Of a stretch of DNA of 64,000 nt, positions 37,033 through 44,459 are shown piece after piece. Each line of letters starts with the position of its first letter. Within the stretch, counting starts at the first letter, position 1. The translations under genes were made by a program, and so were the position numbers. The notes beneath the pieces were generated by a model, which was not told where the DNA came from, searched no databases, and saw nothing but the letters and a program-made list of their open reading frames with translations. Source of the DNA: Clostridia bacterium (GTDB taxonomy: Bacteria > Bacillota > Clostridia > TANB77 > CAG-465); the NCBI GenBank assembly GCA_017626395.1, contig JAGAIU010000055.1, positions 1-64,000 on the forward strand, read 5' to 3'.

Positions 37033-37060
37033 AAGAAGCCTAAACTATATTAAGCTCCTA
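37033..37060 (-). terminator. terminator of RHH paralogue 2
   Basis: AGGAGCTT...AGGCTTCT stem with two G-T pairs, then T7 on the minus strand, overlapping the stop region. Confidence 0.5.
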
Positions 37061-37234
37061 TGAATCTAAATTTTTAAGTCCGTACTCTATAATTTGATTT
37101 ACTACACTATTAAAAGATATATTATTCTTTTCTGCCACAGCAGTTATTCTATCATAAGTTTTACCACTCATTCTAATTGTACGTGTTATTGTATCTTTAT
37201 TTCTAGTATTTGCCACTATTTTTAGTTTCTCCAT
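37058..37234 (-). CDS. small ribbon-helix-helix regulator, paralogue 2
   Basis: A short gene of 58 residues, starting MEKLKIVANTRNKDTITR. The strand RTIRMSGKTYDRI and helices AVAEKNNISFNSVVNQIIEYGL follow, giving an intact ribbon-helix-helix fold closely related to the 25236-25424 protein. ATG 37234 has AGGTGAG upstream, exactly as paralogue 1. Its promoter region carries the same 27-bp operator-like element at nearly the same distance. It is divergent from the MazG-like gene. Likely a DNA-binding repressor acting as a dimer; targets beyond its own promoter are unknown. Confidence 0.75.
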   Translation of the reverse strand: MEKLKIVANTRNKDTITRTIRMSGKTYDRITAVAEKNNISFNSVVNQIIEYGLKNLDS

Positions 37235-37250
37235 ATTCTCACCTATTTTT

Positions 37251-37279
37251 ATTATATGTAAAAACTTGACGAAAATTAG
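37251..37279 (-). promoter_or_regulatory. promoter of RHH paralogue 2
   Basis: TATAAT at 37251-37256 (minus strand) and CTAATT 17 bp upstream (37274-37279), the same arrangement as paralogue 1, with the -35 inside the operator-like element. Confidence 0.45.
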
Positions 37280-37298
37280 TGTACTAAAAAGTGTACAT
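37272..37298. promoter_or_regulatory. operator-like element, copy 2
   Basis: Matches 25463-25489 at 21 of 27 positions and contains a direct repeat AGTGTAC-5 nt-AGTGTAC. It begins 38 nt upstream of the RHH start. Confidence 0.6.
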
Positions 37299-37374
37299 TC
37301 AAATTTTATATTATAATTTACTAGTATTTTACATTATTTTATATTAAAATATAGTTATATAAAGGAGAATTGAT

Positions 37375-37710
37375 ATGGAAAGAATATATAATAAATTGGT
37401 ACGTGATAGAATACCTGAAATAATTTCAAATAAAGGTGAACAACCTATAACTCATATTCTTAATGACGAAGAATACAAGAAAGAATTAGAAAAGAAACTA
37501 TATGAAGAATATAATGAAGTTTTAGGAGCTACTAATTCTAATGATAGAATTGAAGAACTTGCAGATATGTTAGAAATACTTAAAGCTCTTGCCTCTTTAG
37601 AAAATAAAACAATTGAAGACGTTTTAGAAGTAGCTGATCAAAAAGCTCAAAAACGTGGTGGATTTAAAAATAAGATATTTTTAGAAAAAGTTATATCCGA
37701 TAAAAATTAA
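37375..37710 (+). CDS. MazG-like/phosphoribosyl-ATP pyrophosphohydrolase-like protein
   Basis: Protein of 111 residues of the all-alpha NTP pyrophosphatase superfamily. The metal-binding pattern EEYNEV followed by RIEELADMLEIL (ExxE...ExxD) is intact at about residues 41-70, and the N-terminal YNKLVRDRIPEII is characteristic of the short MazG-like group often annotated as phosphoribosyl-ATP pyrophosphohydrolase. There are no histidine-biosynthesis genes nearby, so nucleotide house-cleaning is more likely. AAAGGAG ribosome site; divergent from RHH paralogue 2. Confidence 0.85.
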   Translation: MERIYNKLVRDRIPEIISNKGEQPITHILNDEEYKKELEKKLYEEYNEVLGATNSNDRIEELADMLEILKALASLENKTIEDVLEVADQKAQKRGGFKNKIFLEKVISDKN

Positions 37711-37742
37711 TTAACTAATTTTTATATTTTAGACAACAAAAA

Positions 37743-37768
37743 AGAACTAAGCTTAGCTTAGTTCTAAT
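37743..37768. terminator. bidirectional terminator, MazG-like gene / tRNA-Arg
   Basis: A perfect 10-bp stem (37743-37752 with 37756-37765) with T run on the minus strand and AATTTT on the plus strand. Confidence 0.8.
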
Positions 37769-37770
37769 TT

Positions 37771-37847
<77 letters not shown>

Positions 37848-37935
37848 ATCTGTACTATTCAGTACTCCAATATAATAACACAGTTTGAATAAAAAATCAA
37901 GCACTTTTTACACTTTTTTATATTTTTTTCATTTT

Positions 37936-39054
37936 TTATACTTCATTTGTATCAATTACAATTAATGGAACTTCCATTTCTTCTTTTGTAAGCCCTGCAT
38001 GTCTTGCTGCCATTTTGAAATCATCTCTATTCCATTCAATAGCTTTATCCCCTATTCCAAAAGCTATGTAATCTCCAACAAATTCATCTATTTTAGGATT
38101 TTTCTCTCCTGTACCAAATAGATTTTTTTCATAAATTTCATCTTTAGATAAAAGTAAGAAATCTTTTTCAAATACTTTGTTAAATTCAGTTTTAAATATT
38201 TCTTTAAATTCTTCTTTAACAAAGAAATTTAAAGCTCTAGTTTCTATACTTGGTCTTCTTTCTAGCATATCTTGTAGTTTAGGATAATCTTCCATATATA
38301 TAGTTTGTGTATCTATTAATCCATGATCTGCCATTACTATTATTAAGCTATCTTTTAACATTTCAGATATTTCACAAACTAAACTATTAATATATTTAAC
38401 ATTTTCTTTTACATATTCATGATCTGTACCAAGTGCATGCATAACAGCATCTGGTTCTTCAACATATGTATAGATAAAATCCTCAGATGGATCTTTAGAT
38501 ATCTCTACTACTCTTCTTAGCATTTCTTCACAAGAATATGCAGATTCATCTGTATCTGAATACTTAGAAATATCATGAGTTTTTACTCTTCCATTTGTTA
38601 TTTCTTTTATTCTATCAAATACATTGTGATATCCTATATATTTTCTTGCAACATTACAATCTTGTATTTGCTCATTACTATCTTGATATGTATTTTTAAA
38701 TACAGTAATATTTGCATCATATTCTTTAAAATACATATCCCAACCAAGCCAAGAATGCTCAATTGGAGCTTTACCACTTTCAACAGTTGGTATTGCACAA
38801 GCTGTTGTAGATGGACATACAGATGATATTGTATCAGCAAAATGTTGCATTAAAAAATCTGTTGGTTTTAAATGCTTCTTTAATGTTGATACTCCCATAC
38901 CATCAAAAAGCATAAGTACTATATTTTCATATTTATTTTTTAGTTTTTCATCTAGTACTTCTAAGCTTTTATGTCCGTTATTATATCCGTAATATTTAAG
39001 TATTGAACTTATTACAGATAATATACTTTTATCATAATCAGGATATTTTATCAT
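37936..39054 (-). CDS. alkaline-phosphatase-superfamily phosphodiesterase
   Basis: Protein of 372 residues of the type I phosphodiesterase/nucleotide pyrophosphatase family. Metal ligands and nucleophile are visible: MLFDGMG (first Asp), CPSTTACAIPT (nucleophilic Thr), EEPDAVMHALG, MADHGLID and a C-terminal AARHAG. No signal peptide, so it is cytoplasmic. It is 10 bp downstream of the ABC-F gene on the same strand, probably in one operon. The substrate is unknown. Confidence 0.85.
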   Translation of the reverse strand: MIKYPDYDKSILSVISSILKYYGYNNGHKSLEVLDEKLKNKYENIVLMLFDGMGVSTLKKHLKPTDFLMQHFADTISSVCPSTTACAIPTVESGKAPIEHSWLGWDMYFKEYDANITVFKNTYQDSNEQIQDCNVARKYIGYHNVFDRIKEITNGRVKTHDISKYSDTDESAYSCEEMLRRVVEISKDPSEDFIYTYVEEPDAVMHALGTDHEYVKENVKYINSLVCEISEMLKDSLIIVMADHGLIDTQTIYMEDYPKLQDMLERRPSIETRALNFFVKEEFKEIFKTEFNKVFEKDFLLLSKDEIYEKNLFGTGEKNPKIDEFVGDYIAFGIGDKAIEWNRDDFKMAARHAGLTKEEMEVPLIVIDTNEV

Positions 39055-39064
39055 ATATTCCCCT

Positions 39065-40687
39065 CTATTCTTCTACTGAATAATTAGTTTCTTTCTTCAT
39101 TAATTCTATATTTTGTTCTAAATACTCATCATATGTACATCTTCTATCAATGATACCATCTTCTGTTATTTCAATTATTCTGTTTGCTACAGTTTGAACG
39201 AATTGGTGGTCATGTGATACAAAGATTAATTCTGCATTTGTACGTATTAATCCTTCATTTAAAGCTGTGATACTTTCAAGGTCTAAATGGTTAGTTGGTT
39301 CATCTAAAAATACTAAGTTTGGTGCTTCAAGCATTGCTCTAGCCATCATACATCTAGCTTTTTCTCCACCAGATAAAACACCAAGTTTCTTTAATGCTTC
39401 ATCTCCAGAGAATAACATTCTACCTAAGAAACTTCTTACTACGGTTTCATCTGTAATACCATAGTCATCTTGAATCCATTCAACGATACTTTTATTTGCT
39501 TTAAAGTATTCTTCATTGTCTTGTGGTACGTATGAAGGTGTAATTGTTTGACCAAATGTAAATTTACCTTCATCTGGTTTTAGTTCTCCCATTAATATTT
39601 TAAATAATGTTGTTTTAGCTATACCATTTGAACCTACAAGAGCTATTTTATCTCCTTTAAGTACTTTAAATGATACATTGTTTAATACTTTTTCTCCATC
39701 TACTGTTTTTGAAATATTTTCAACAGAAAGTATTTCTTTTCCAGATTCTCTTTCAGGTTTGAAATCTATAAATGGATATCTTCTTGTAGAAGGTTTAATT
39801 TCATCTAGTTGTATTTTTTCTAATGTTTTCTTTCTAGATGTTGCTTGTTTAGATTTAGAAGCGTTGGCACTAAATCTTCTAATGAAGTCTTCTAATTCTT
39901 TTATCTTATCTTCTTTTTTCTTGTTAGCATCTTTCATTTGTTTTAAAGCTAATTGACTTGATTCATACCAGAAGTCATAGTTTCCAACAAATATATTAAT
40001 TTTACCATAGTCTATATCTAGAATATGTGTACATACTTTATTTAAGAAATATCTATCGTGAGATACAACTATAACTGTATTTTCAAAGTTAATTAAAAAT
40101 TCTTCTAACCAGCTAATAGCTGCCATATCTAAGTGGTTTGTTGGTTCGTCTAGTATTAATACGTCCGGATTGCCAAATAAAGCTTGTGCAAGTAATACTT
40201 TAACTTTTTGTGGTCCAACAAGTTCACGCATTAAACATTCGTGAAGTTCTGTTTCAATTCCAAGTCCATTTAAAAGTTGTGCTGCATCTGTTTCAGCCAT
40301 CCATCCGTTAAGTTCAGCAAATTCAGCTTCTAGTTCACCCGCTTTTATACCATCTTCATCATTGAAATCTGGTTTTGCATATAATGCATCTTTTTCTTGC
40401 ATTATTTGATATAATCTTTCATTACCGCGAATTACTGTATCTATAACTTTAACGTCATCATACATATAGTGGTCTTGTTTTAAAACACCAAGTCTTTCAT
40501 CTTTAGTCATGTATACTTCGCCTTCACTTGGTTCTAATTCTCCTGTAAGTACTTTTAAAAATGTAGATTTACCAGCACCGTTTGCACCGATAACTCCATA
40601 ACAATTTCCTGGTGTAAATTTAACATTTACATCTTCATATAAAACTCTTTTTCCAAATCTTACTGTTACTCCGCTTGTTCCTAACAT
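39065..40687 (-). CDS. ABC-F family ATPase (YkpA/YbiT type)
   Basis: Soluble duplicated ATPase of 540 residues without membrane segments. Both Walker A motifs (GANGAGKST and GSNGIAKTT) and both Walker B motifs (LILDEPTNHLD and VFLDEPTNHLD) are present. The second has LSGGEKARCMMARAM, while the first signature reads LVGPQKVKVLLAQALF rather than LSGGQ. Between them is the charged linker typical of ABC-F translation factors. Length and linker match YkpA/YbiT, ribosome-associated proteins that relieve stalling, so it is not a transporter and probably not a resistance factor. AAAGGAGAG ribosome site. Confidence 0.9.
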   Translation of the reverse strand: MLGTSGVTVRFGKRVLYEDVNVKFTPGNCYGVIGANGAGKSTFLKVLTGELEPSEGEVYMTKDERLGVLKQDHYMYDDVKVIDTVIRGNERLYQIMQEKDALYAKPDFNDEDGIKAGELEAEFAELNGWMAETDAAQLLNGLGIETELHECLMRELVGPQKVKVLLAQALFGNPDVLILDEPTNHLDMAAISWLEEFLINFENTVIVVSHDRYFLNKVCTHILDIDYGKINIFVGNYDFWYESSQLALKQMKDANKKKEDKIKELEDFIRRFSANASKSKQATSRKKTLEKIQLDEIKPSTRRYPFIDFKPERESGKEILSVENISKTVDGEKVLNNVSFKVLKGDKIALVGSNGIAKTTLFKILMGELKPDEGKFTFGQTITPSYVPQDNEEYFKANKSIVEWIQDDYGITDETVVRSFLGRMLFSGDEALKKLGVLSGGEKARCMMARAMLEAPNLVFLDEPTNHLDLESITALNEGLIRTNAELIFVSHDHQFVQTVANRIIEITEDGIIDRRCTYDEYLEQNIELMKKETNYSVEE

Positions 40688-40761
40688 TTCTCTCTCCTTT
40701 AAAACACTAGTATATATTTTACTATAAAACTACATAAAAAGCAACTAAAATACGAGCTAAA

Positions 40762-40791
40762 AAAACTTGAAACGTTAATATTTCAAGTTTT
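40762..40791 (-). terminator. terminator of the 40808 gene
   Basis: An 11-bp arm pair (40762-40772 with 40781-40791) with A/T-rich flanks. Confidence 0.75.
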
Positions 40792-40807
40792 TTATATCTT
40801 CTTTTTT

Positions 40808-41845
40808 CTAAATATCTTTAACTTCAATTTGTGCTACTGTATTTGCAAAATTTTCTTTATTCATAGCTACAATATTTTCTTTAGTATACCCTACTAAAAT
40901 ATGTGGTCTTCTCTTATATATTTCTTGCATAGTTAATTTAAATTGTTCTTGATTTTCTTTTCCATTTGCAGGAGTATCTGAAATAATATGCTTTTTATTA
41001 TCTTTAGTAACAACACATATTCTTCTAGCAGTCAGTACTCCATTTACTCTATAATCCATTGGATATATCCATACAATATCTGTATGCTTAAAGACTATTA
41101 ATGAATCCGAATAAGAAATTAGATAATCTCTAGTAAATATTGTTTTAGTTTTTTCATATTCAATTTTCATTGGATCAGATAGTTGCACAGAAAGTTCACC
41201 TAAATCATATATTTTAGCATATTTTTTGATATGATTTTTTGTACGTATATACATGACTAATTGTGCTATACCAAATATTACTACAAACATTCCTAAAAAG
41301 CCTGCAAGTACATAGAATGTTATTGCACTATCATTAGGATTTCTTCCAGTATCAATTACATATCCTGCAAAATATGTGTCAAAATTTCCCCAATCTAAAA
41401 TTGTTTCTTCGTACATATCATTGTATGTTTCCATTGCTATCTCTATTAGCTCTGAATTTAAGTATTCAGACATACCATAAACTACTACTGTTTCATTATT
41501 ATTTTCATCATAAACTTTTTCTGCAAGCTCTAAATATTCGCTTTTAGATAACTCTAATATGTATAAGCAACTGTCATTTACAGCCATATAATATTCAGAT
41601 ACTACTCTTCCATCCTCTGTATATTCTGCAAAACTATCTGTAAGAGCTATTATCTCACATTTTGCATATTGATTTTCTTCTGTTACTTCATTTACATCAA
41701 TAGCTTTAGGCAATTCTCTACTGTTTATTATAATACCTAAACATAGACAAAAAATACTGGCAAGTAAAAAGCCAATAATTACTTTTATCATTGTTTTATT
41801 CTTTTTAAAGAGTTCCATCAATTCTTTTTCATTTTCTTTTCCCAT
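40808..41845 (-). CDS. two-pass membrane protein, unknown function (DUF6709-like?)
   Basis: Protein of 345 residues. It has a short cytoplasmic N-terminus, a helix at about 18-40, an extracytoplasmic acidic domain (about 41-165), a second helix (about 172-195) and a cytoplasmic C-terminal domain (about 200-345) with alternating beta strands ending ...IEVKDI. The layout resembles poorly characterised Clostridia proteins grouped as DUF6709, but this is from memory and uncertain. AGGTGAAAATGT ribosome region. Monocistronic, divergent from mscL. Confidence 0.65.
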   Translation of the reverse strand: MGKENEKELMELFKKNKTMIKVIIGFLLASIFCLCLGIIINSRELPKAIDVNEVTEENQYAKCEIIALTDSFAEYTEDGRVVSEYYMAVNDSCLYILELSKSEYLELAEKVYDENNNETVVVYGMSEYLNSELIEIAMETYNDMYEETILDWGNFDTYFAGYVIDTGRNPNDSAITFYVLAGFLGMFVVIFGIAQLVMYIRTKNHIKKYAKIYDLGELSVQLSDPMKIEYEKTKTIFTRDYLISYSDSLIVFKHTDIVWIYPMDYRVNGVLTARRICVVTKDNKKHIISDTPANGKENQEQFKLTMQEIYKRRPHILVGYTKENIVAMNKENFANTVAQIEVKDI

Positions 41846-41951
41846 ACATTTTCACCTAATTTAATATTACACTGAGCTTTTATTTTTGTCAATAATTATA
41901 CATCTATTGATTTTATCTAATTTTTAGTGTAATATTTAGTTGGTGATTATT

Positions 41952-42452
41952 ATGAAAAAAATCGATAGCAAACAATTAAAAGAAAAATCTAAACAAAAAG
42001 CAAAACTTGCTTTTGAAGATTACAAAGCTTTTGCTTTAAAAGGAAATGCTTTAAATATGGCAATCGGTGTTGTTTTAGGTGGAGCTTTTACTGCTATAGT
42101 TAACACTATAGTTTCTGCCGTAATTACACCACTTATTAGTTTAATTACAAGTAATGTAGATTTATCTACTCTATTCATCACTTTAAAAGGTGGAGAATTT
42201 GATACTTTAGAAGCTGCTAAAGCTGCTGGAGCTATTACTTTAAACTATGGTGAATTAATAAATGCAATTATTAACTTTATATTAATTTCTGTTATTTTAT
42301 TCATACTAGTTAAAGCTTTAACTAAGTCTAATAAAAAAGAAGAAGAAAAAGTTGAAGTTACTACTAAAGAATGTCCATATTGCTTAAGTACAATTCCACT
42401 TAAAGCAACAAGATGTGCTCATTGTACTAGTGAACTAAATGAAGAAAAATAA
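41952..42452 (+). CDS. mscL: large-conductance mechanosensitive channel with C-terminal zinc ribbon
   Basis: Osmotic safety valve of 166 residues. The MscL core is FKAF-type: ALKGNALNMAIGVVLGGAFTAIVNTIVSAVITPLIS (TM1), a periplasmic loop and TM2 (INAIINFILISVILFILVKAL). After the usual cytoplasmic helix it adds ECPYCLSTIPLKATRCAHC (about 141-159), a complete CxxC...CxxC zinc-ribbon motif. The ATG at 41952 is preferred because GGTGAT lies at proper distance; the upstream TTG/GTG codons overlap that site. Downstream terminator. Confidence 0.92.
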   Translation: MKKIDSKQLKEKSKQKAKLAFEDYKAFALKGNALNMAIGVVLGGAFTAIVNTIVSAVITPLISLITSNVDLSTLFITLKGGEFDTLEAAKAAGAITLNYGELINAIINFILISVILFILVKALTKSNKKEEEKVEVTTKECPYCLSTIPLKATRCAHCTSELNEEK

Positions 42453-42464
42453 TTAATCTAAAAG

Positions 42465-42497
42465 AACTATCCATTATTTTATGGATAGTTTTTTTGT
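42465..42497 (+). terminator. terminator of mscL
   Basis: A perfect 10-bp stem (42465-42474 with 42481-42490) followed by T6. Confidence 0.85.
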
Positions 42498-42614
42498 TAT
42501 ATTTATGCCTAAATTGATCCTCTTAAATCATATTTTTATATAAATTTTACTTTTTTTGAAACTATTTTATAATTTTTTCTATCTATATAGTTGAATTAAG
42601 AAAGGAGGTATATT

Positions 42615-43142
42615 ATGGATAATATTATAATAACTAAAGCAATTAATGGAGATAAAGATGCTTTTATTACAATAATGAAATCTGTGGAAGCTAAAATGTA
42701 TATTGTAGCAAAATCAAGACTAGATAATAATGAGGATATTAAAGATGTTATTCAAGAAACAATATTTGAAAGCTATAAAAACATACGACAATTACGAGAC
42801 ATCGAAAAATTTGAAAGTTGGGTTTTATCTATTCTAATTAATAATTGTAACAAATTTTATAAAAATCATAATAACTATAATTATATTTCTTATAGTGAAA
42901 ATGAACCAGATACTAACAATCAATTTACTAATTTAGAAAAAAATCTTGATTTTCTAAGTCTATTAAAACTATTAGATAAATCCGAACAAAAAATATTTAC
43001 TCTGTTTTATATTAATGAATACACTACTCCAAAGATATCCGAGTTATTAAATATTAACGAAAATACTGTAAAAACAAAATTAAGAAGAGCTAGACAAAAA
43101 ATTAAAGAATATATAGAAAGGTGGGATGATTATGAAACTTAA
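42615..43142 (+). CDS. ECF-type RNA polymerase sigma factor
   Basis: Protein of 175 residues with sigma region 2 (about 10-80; DIKDVIQETIFESYKNI and KFESWVLSILINNCNKFY) and region 4 (about 115-170; LLKLLDKSEQKIFTLFYINE then TPKISELLNINENTVKTKLRRARQKI). No region 1 or 3, as in ECF factors. Strong AAAGGAGG ribosome site. It overlaps its downstream membrane partner by 11 nt. A TGAAAC-then-TATC arrangement about 40-58 bp upstream resembles an ECF promoter, so autoregulation is possible. Confidence 0.9.
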   Translation: MDNIIITKAINGDKDAFITIMKSVEAKMYIVAKSRLDNNEDIKDVIQETIFESYKNIRQLRDIEKFESWVLSILINNCNKFYKNHNNYNYISYSENEPDTNNQFTNLEKNLDFLSLLKLLDKSEQKIFTLFYINEYTTPKISELLNINENTVKTKLRRARQKIKEYIERWDDYET

Positions 43143-43953
43143 TGATACAGATATAGATAAAATAATAAAAGATAGTATTAAAAACACTACAGTACCTAAA
43201 GAAATATTTGAAGAAACTTACGAAGCATTAGATAATAAAAAAACTAATTCAATGTTATTTAGATATTTAGTAGGAATAGCAGCAATTATAATTGTAGTAT
43301 TTTTAGTAATTACAAATATACATACAGATACTACAGACAACACTTTATCTACTCCTGAACTTAGTGGTGAAACAGAAGCAGAGCTTCCAGTAGCCTCAGA
43401 TATTATTAATACTTTAGGCGAATCATATCAGCCAACATTAGGACATATTGCCTCACCTAGTGGCTTAACTTTAGTTGAAGAAGAAGCTCAATTTGTTGGT
43501 GTAGTTAAAGTAGAAAAAATATTAGGATATACCAATTATATAAAGGGACAAAATTTATATTCTAGAACTCCTTTTATAATTTCTAAAGTATCTGTAGAAA
43601 AAGTATATAAAGGAACTTTAAATGGCGAAATCGAAATAATATCTTATGGTGGTGTAATTTCTATAAGTGATTATGAAAAAGCATTACAAAAAGAGCAAAG
43701 TTTGGATTCTAAATATAAAAATCTTTCTCCTGAAGAAAAAGAAAACACATATATTAGAATAATAAACTCTACTACAATGAAAACTATAGAACCTGAAGTA
43801 GGAAAATATTATTTAGTATTTATGAATTATAGTAAAAATTTAGAAAGTTACCAAGTTCTAGATGATTTAATATATGAATATGATATTAACAAAGATAAAA
43901 CAAAAAATACTAATACCAATGAGTGGGAAACTTATGAATTTGGAAGAAAATAA
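43132..43953 (+). CDS. single-pass membrane protein, putative anti-sigma partner
   Basis: Protein of 273 residues. It has a cytoplasmic N-terminal segment of about 38 residues, one membrane helix (about 41-60) and an extracytoplasmic domain of about 210 residues. The gene order and 11-nt overlap with the ECF sigma gene are typical of anti-sigma factors, but the cytoplasmic part has no HxxxCxxC zinc motif. The extracytoplasmic domain (FVGVVKVEKILGY, then VEKVYKGTLNGEIEI) resembles small beta domains in Clostridia sensor proteins. The ATG at 43132 has GGTGGG upstream. Confidence 0.75.
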   Translation: MKLNDTDIDKIIKDSIKNTTVPKEIFEETYEALDNKKTNSMLFRYLVGIAAIIIVVFLVITNIHTDTTDNTLSTPELSGETEAELPVASDIINTLGESYQPTLGHIASPSGLTLVEEEAQFVGVVKVEKILGYTNYIKGQNLYSRTPFIISKVSVEKVYKGTLNGEIEIISYGGVISISDYEKALQKEQSLDSKYKNLSPEEKENTYIRIINSTTMKTIEPEVGKYYLVFMNYSKNLESYQVLDDLIYEYDINKDKTKNTNTNEWETYEFGRK

Positions 43954-43964
43954 TATAAAATTTT

Positions 43965-43993
43965 AAGAGAGTGATTAAATTCACTCTCTTATT
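43965..43993 (+). terminator. terminator of the sigma/anti-sigma operon
   Basis: A perfect 10-bp stem (43965-43974 with 43981-43990). Confidence 0.8.
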
Positions 43994-44007
43994 GCTTATA
44001 TAAAAGA

Positions 44008-44061
44008 ATCACGGGAATTTAATAAAACTATATTTCTATAATTCTATTAAATTCCCGTGAT
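44008..44061. repeat. 17-bp perfect inverted repeat
   Basis: Arms 44008-44024 and 44045-44061 (starting ATCACGGGAATTT) with a 20-nt AT-rich loop, just downstream of hup. It may be the hup terminator (TCTTTTAT follows on the minus strand) or a small mobile hairpin. Confidence 0.7.
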
Positions 44062-44077
44062 GTTAATTTCATTGAAA

Positions 44078-44356
44078 TTATTTTTTGTTTACTAATTCTT
44101 TTAAAGCTTTTCCAGCTTTGAATACTGGAGCTTTAGAAGCTGGTATTTTTATTTCAGCTTTAGTTTGTGGGTTTCTACCTTTTCTAGCAGCTCTTTCTCT
44201 TACTTCGAAAGTACCAAAACCAACTAATTGAACTTTTTCGCCTTTTTTAAGTGCTTCTTCAACACTAGTTACGAAAGCATCTAGAGCAGTTTCAGCAGCT
44301 TTTTTTGTTAATTTGCTTTCTTCAGCAATTTTAGCAATTAATTCAGCTTTATTCAT
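44078..44356 (-). CDS. hup: HU family DNA-binding protein
   Basis: Nucleoid protein of 92 residues. The full HU fold is present: an N-terminal helix pair ([28 protein letters not shown]), [25 protein letters not shown] with the DNA-binding arm and the conserved Pro, and a C-terminal helix. Strong GGAGGGA ribosome site and a consensus promoter. Monocistronic. Confidence 0.96.
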   Translation of the reverse strand: MNKAELIAKIAEESKLTKKAAETALDAFVTSVEEALKKGEKVQLVGFGTFEVRERAARKGRNPQTKAEIKIPASKAPVFKAGKALKELVNKK

Positions 44357-44388
44357 AATAAATCCCTCCTATACGTTTTCACAATTAG

Positions 44389-44417
44389 AATATACTACAA
44401 ATGTACATTGTTGTCAA
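44389..44417 (-). promoter_or_regulatory. hup promoter
   Basis: On the minus strand a consensus TTGACA (44412-44417), a 17-bp spacer and TATATT (44389-44394). It is the strongest-looking promoter of the window. Confidence 0.75.
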
Positions 44418-44459
44418 CACTTTTCCACTTTTTTATTGTAAAAACATGTTGTTTTTTAG

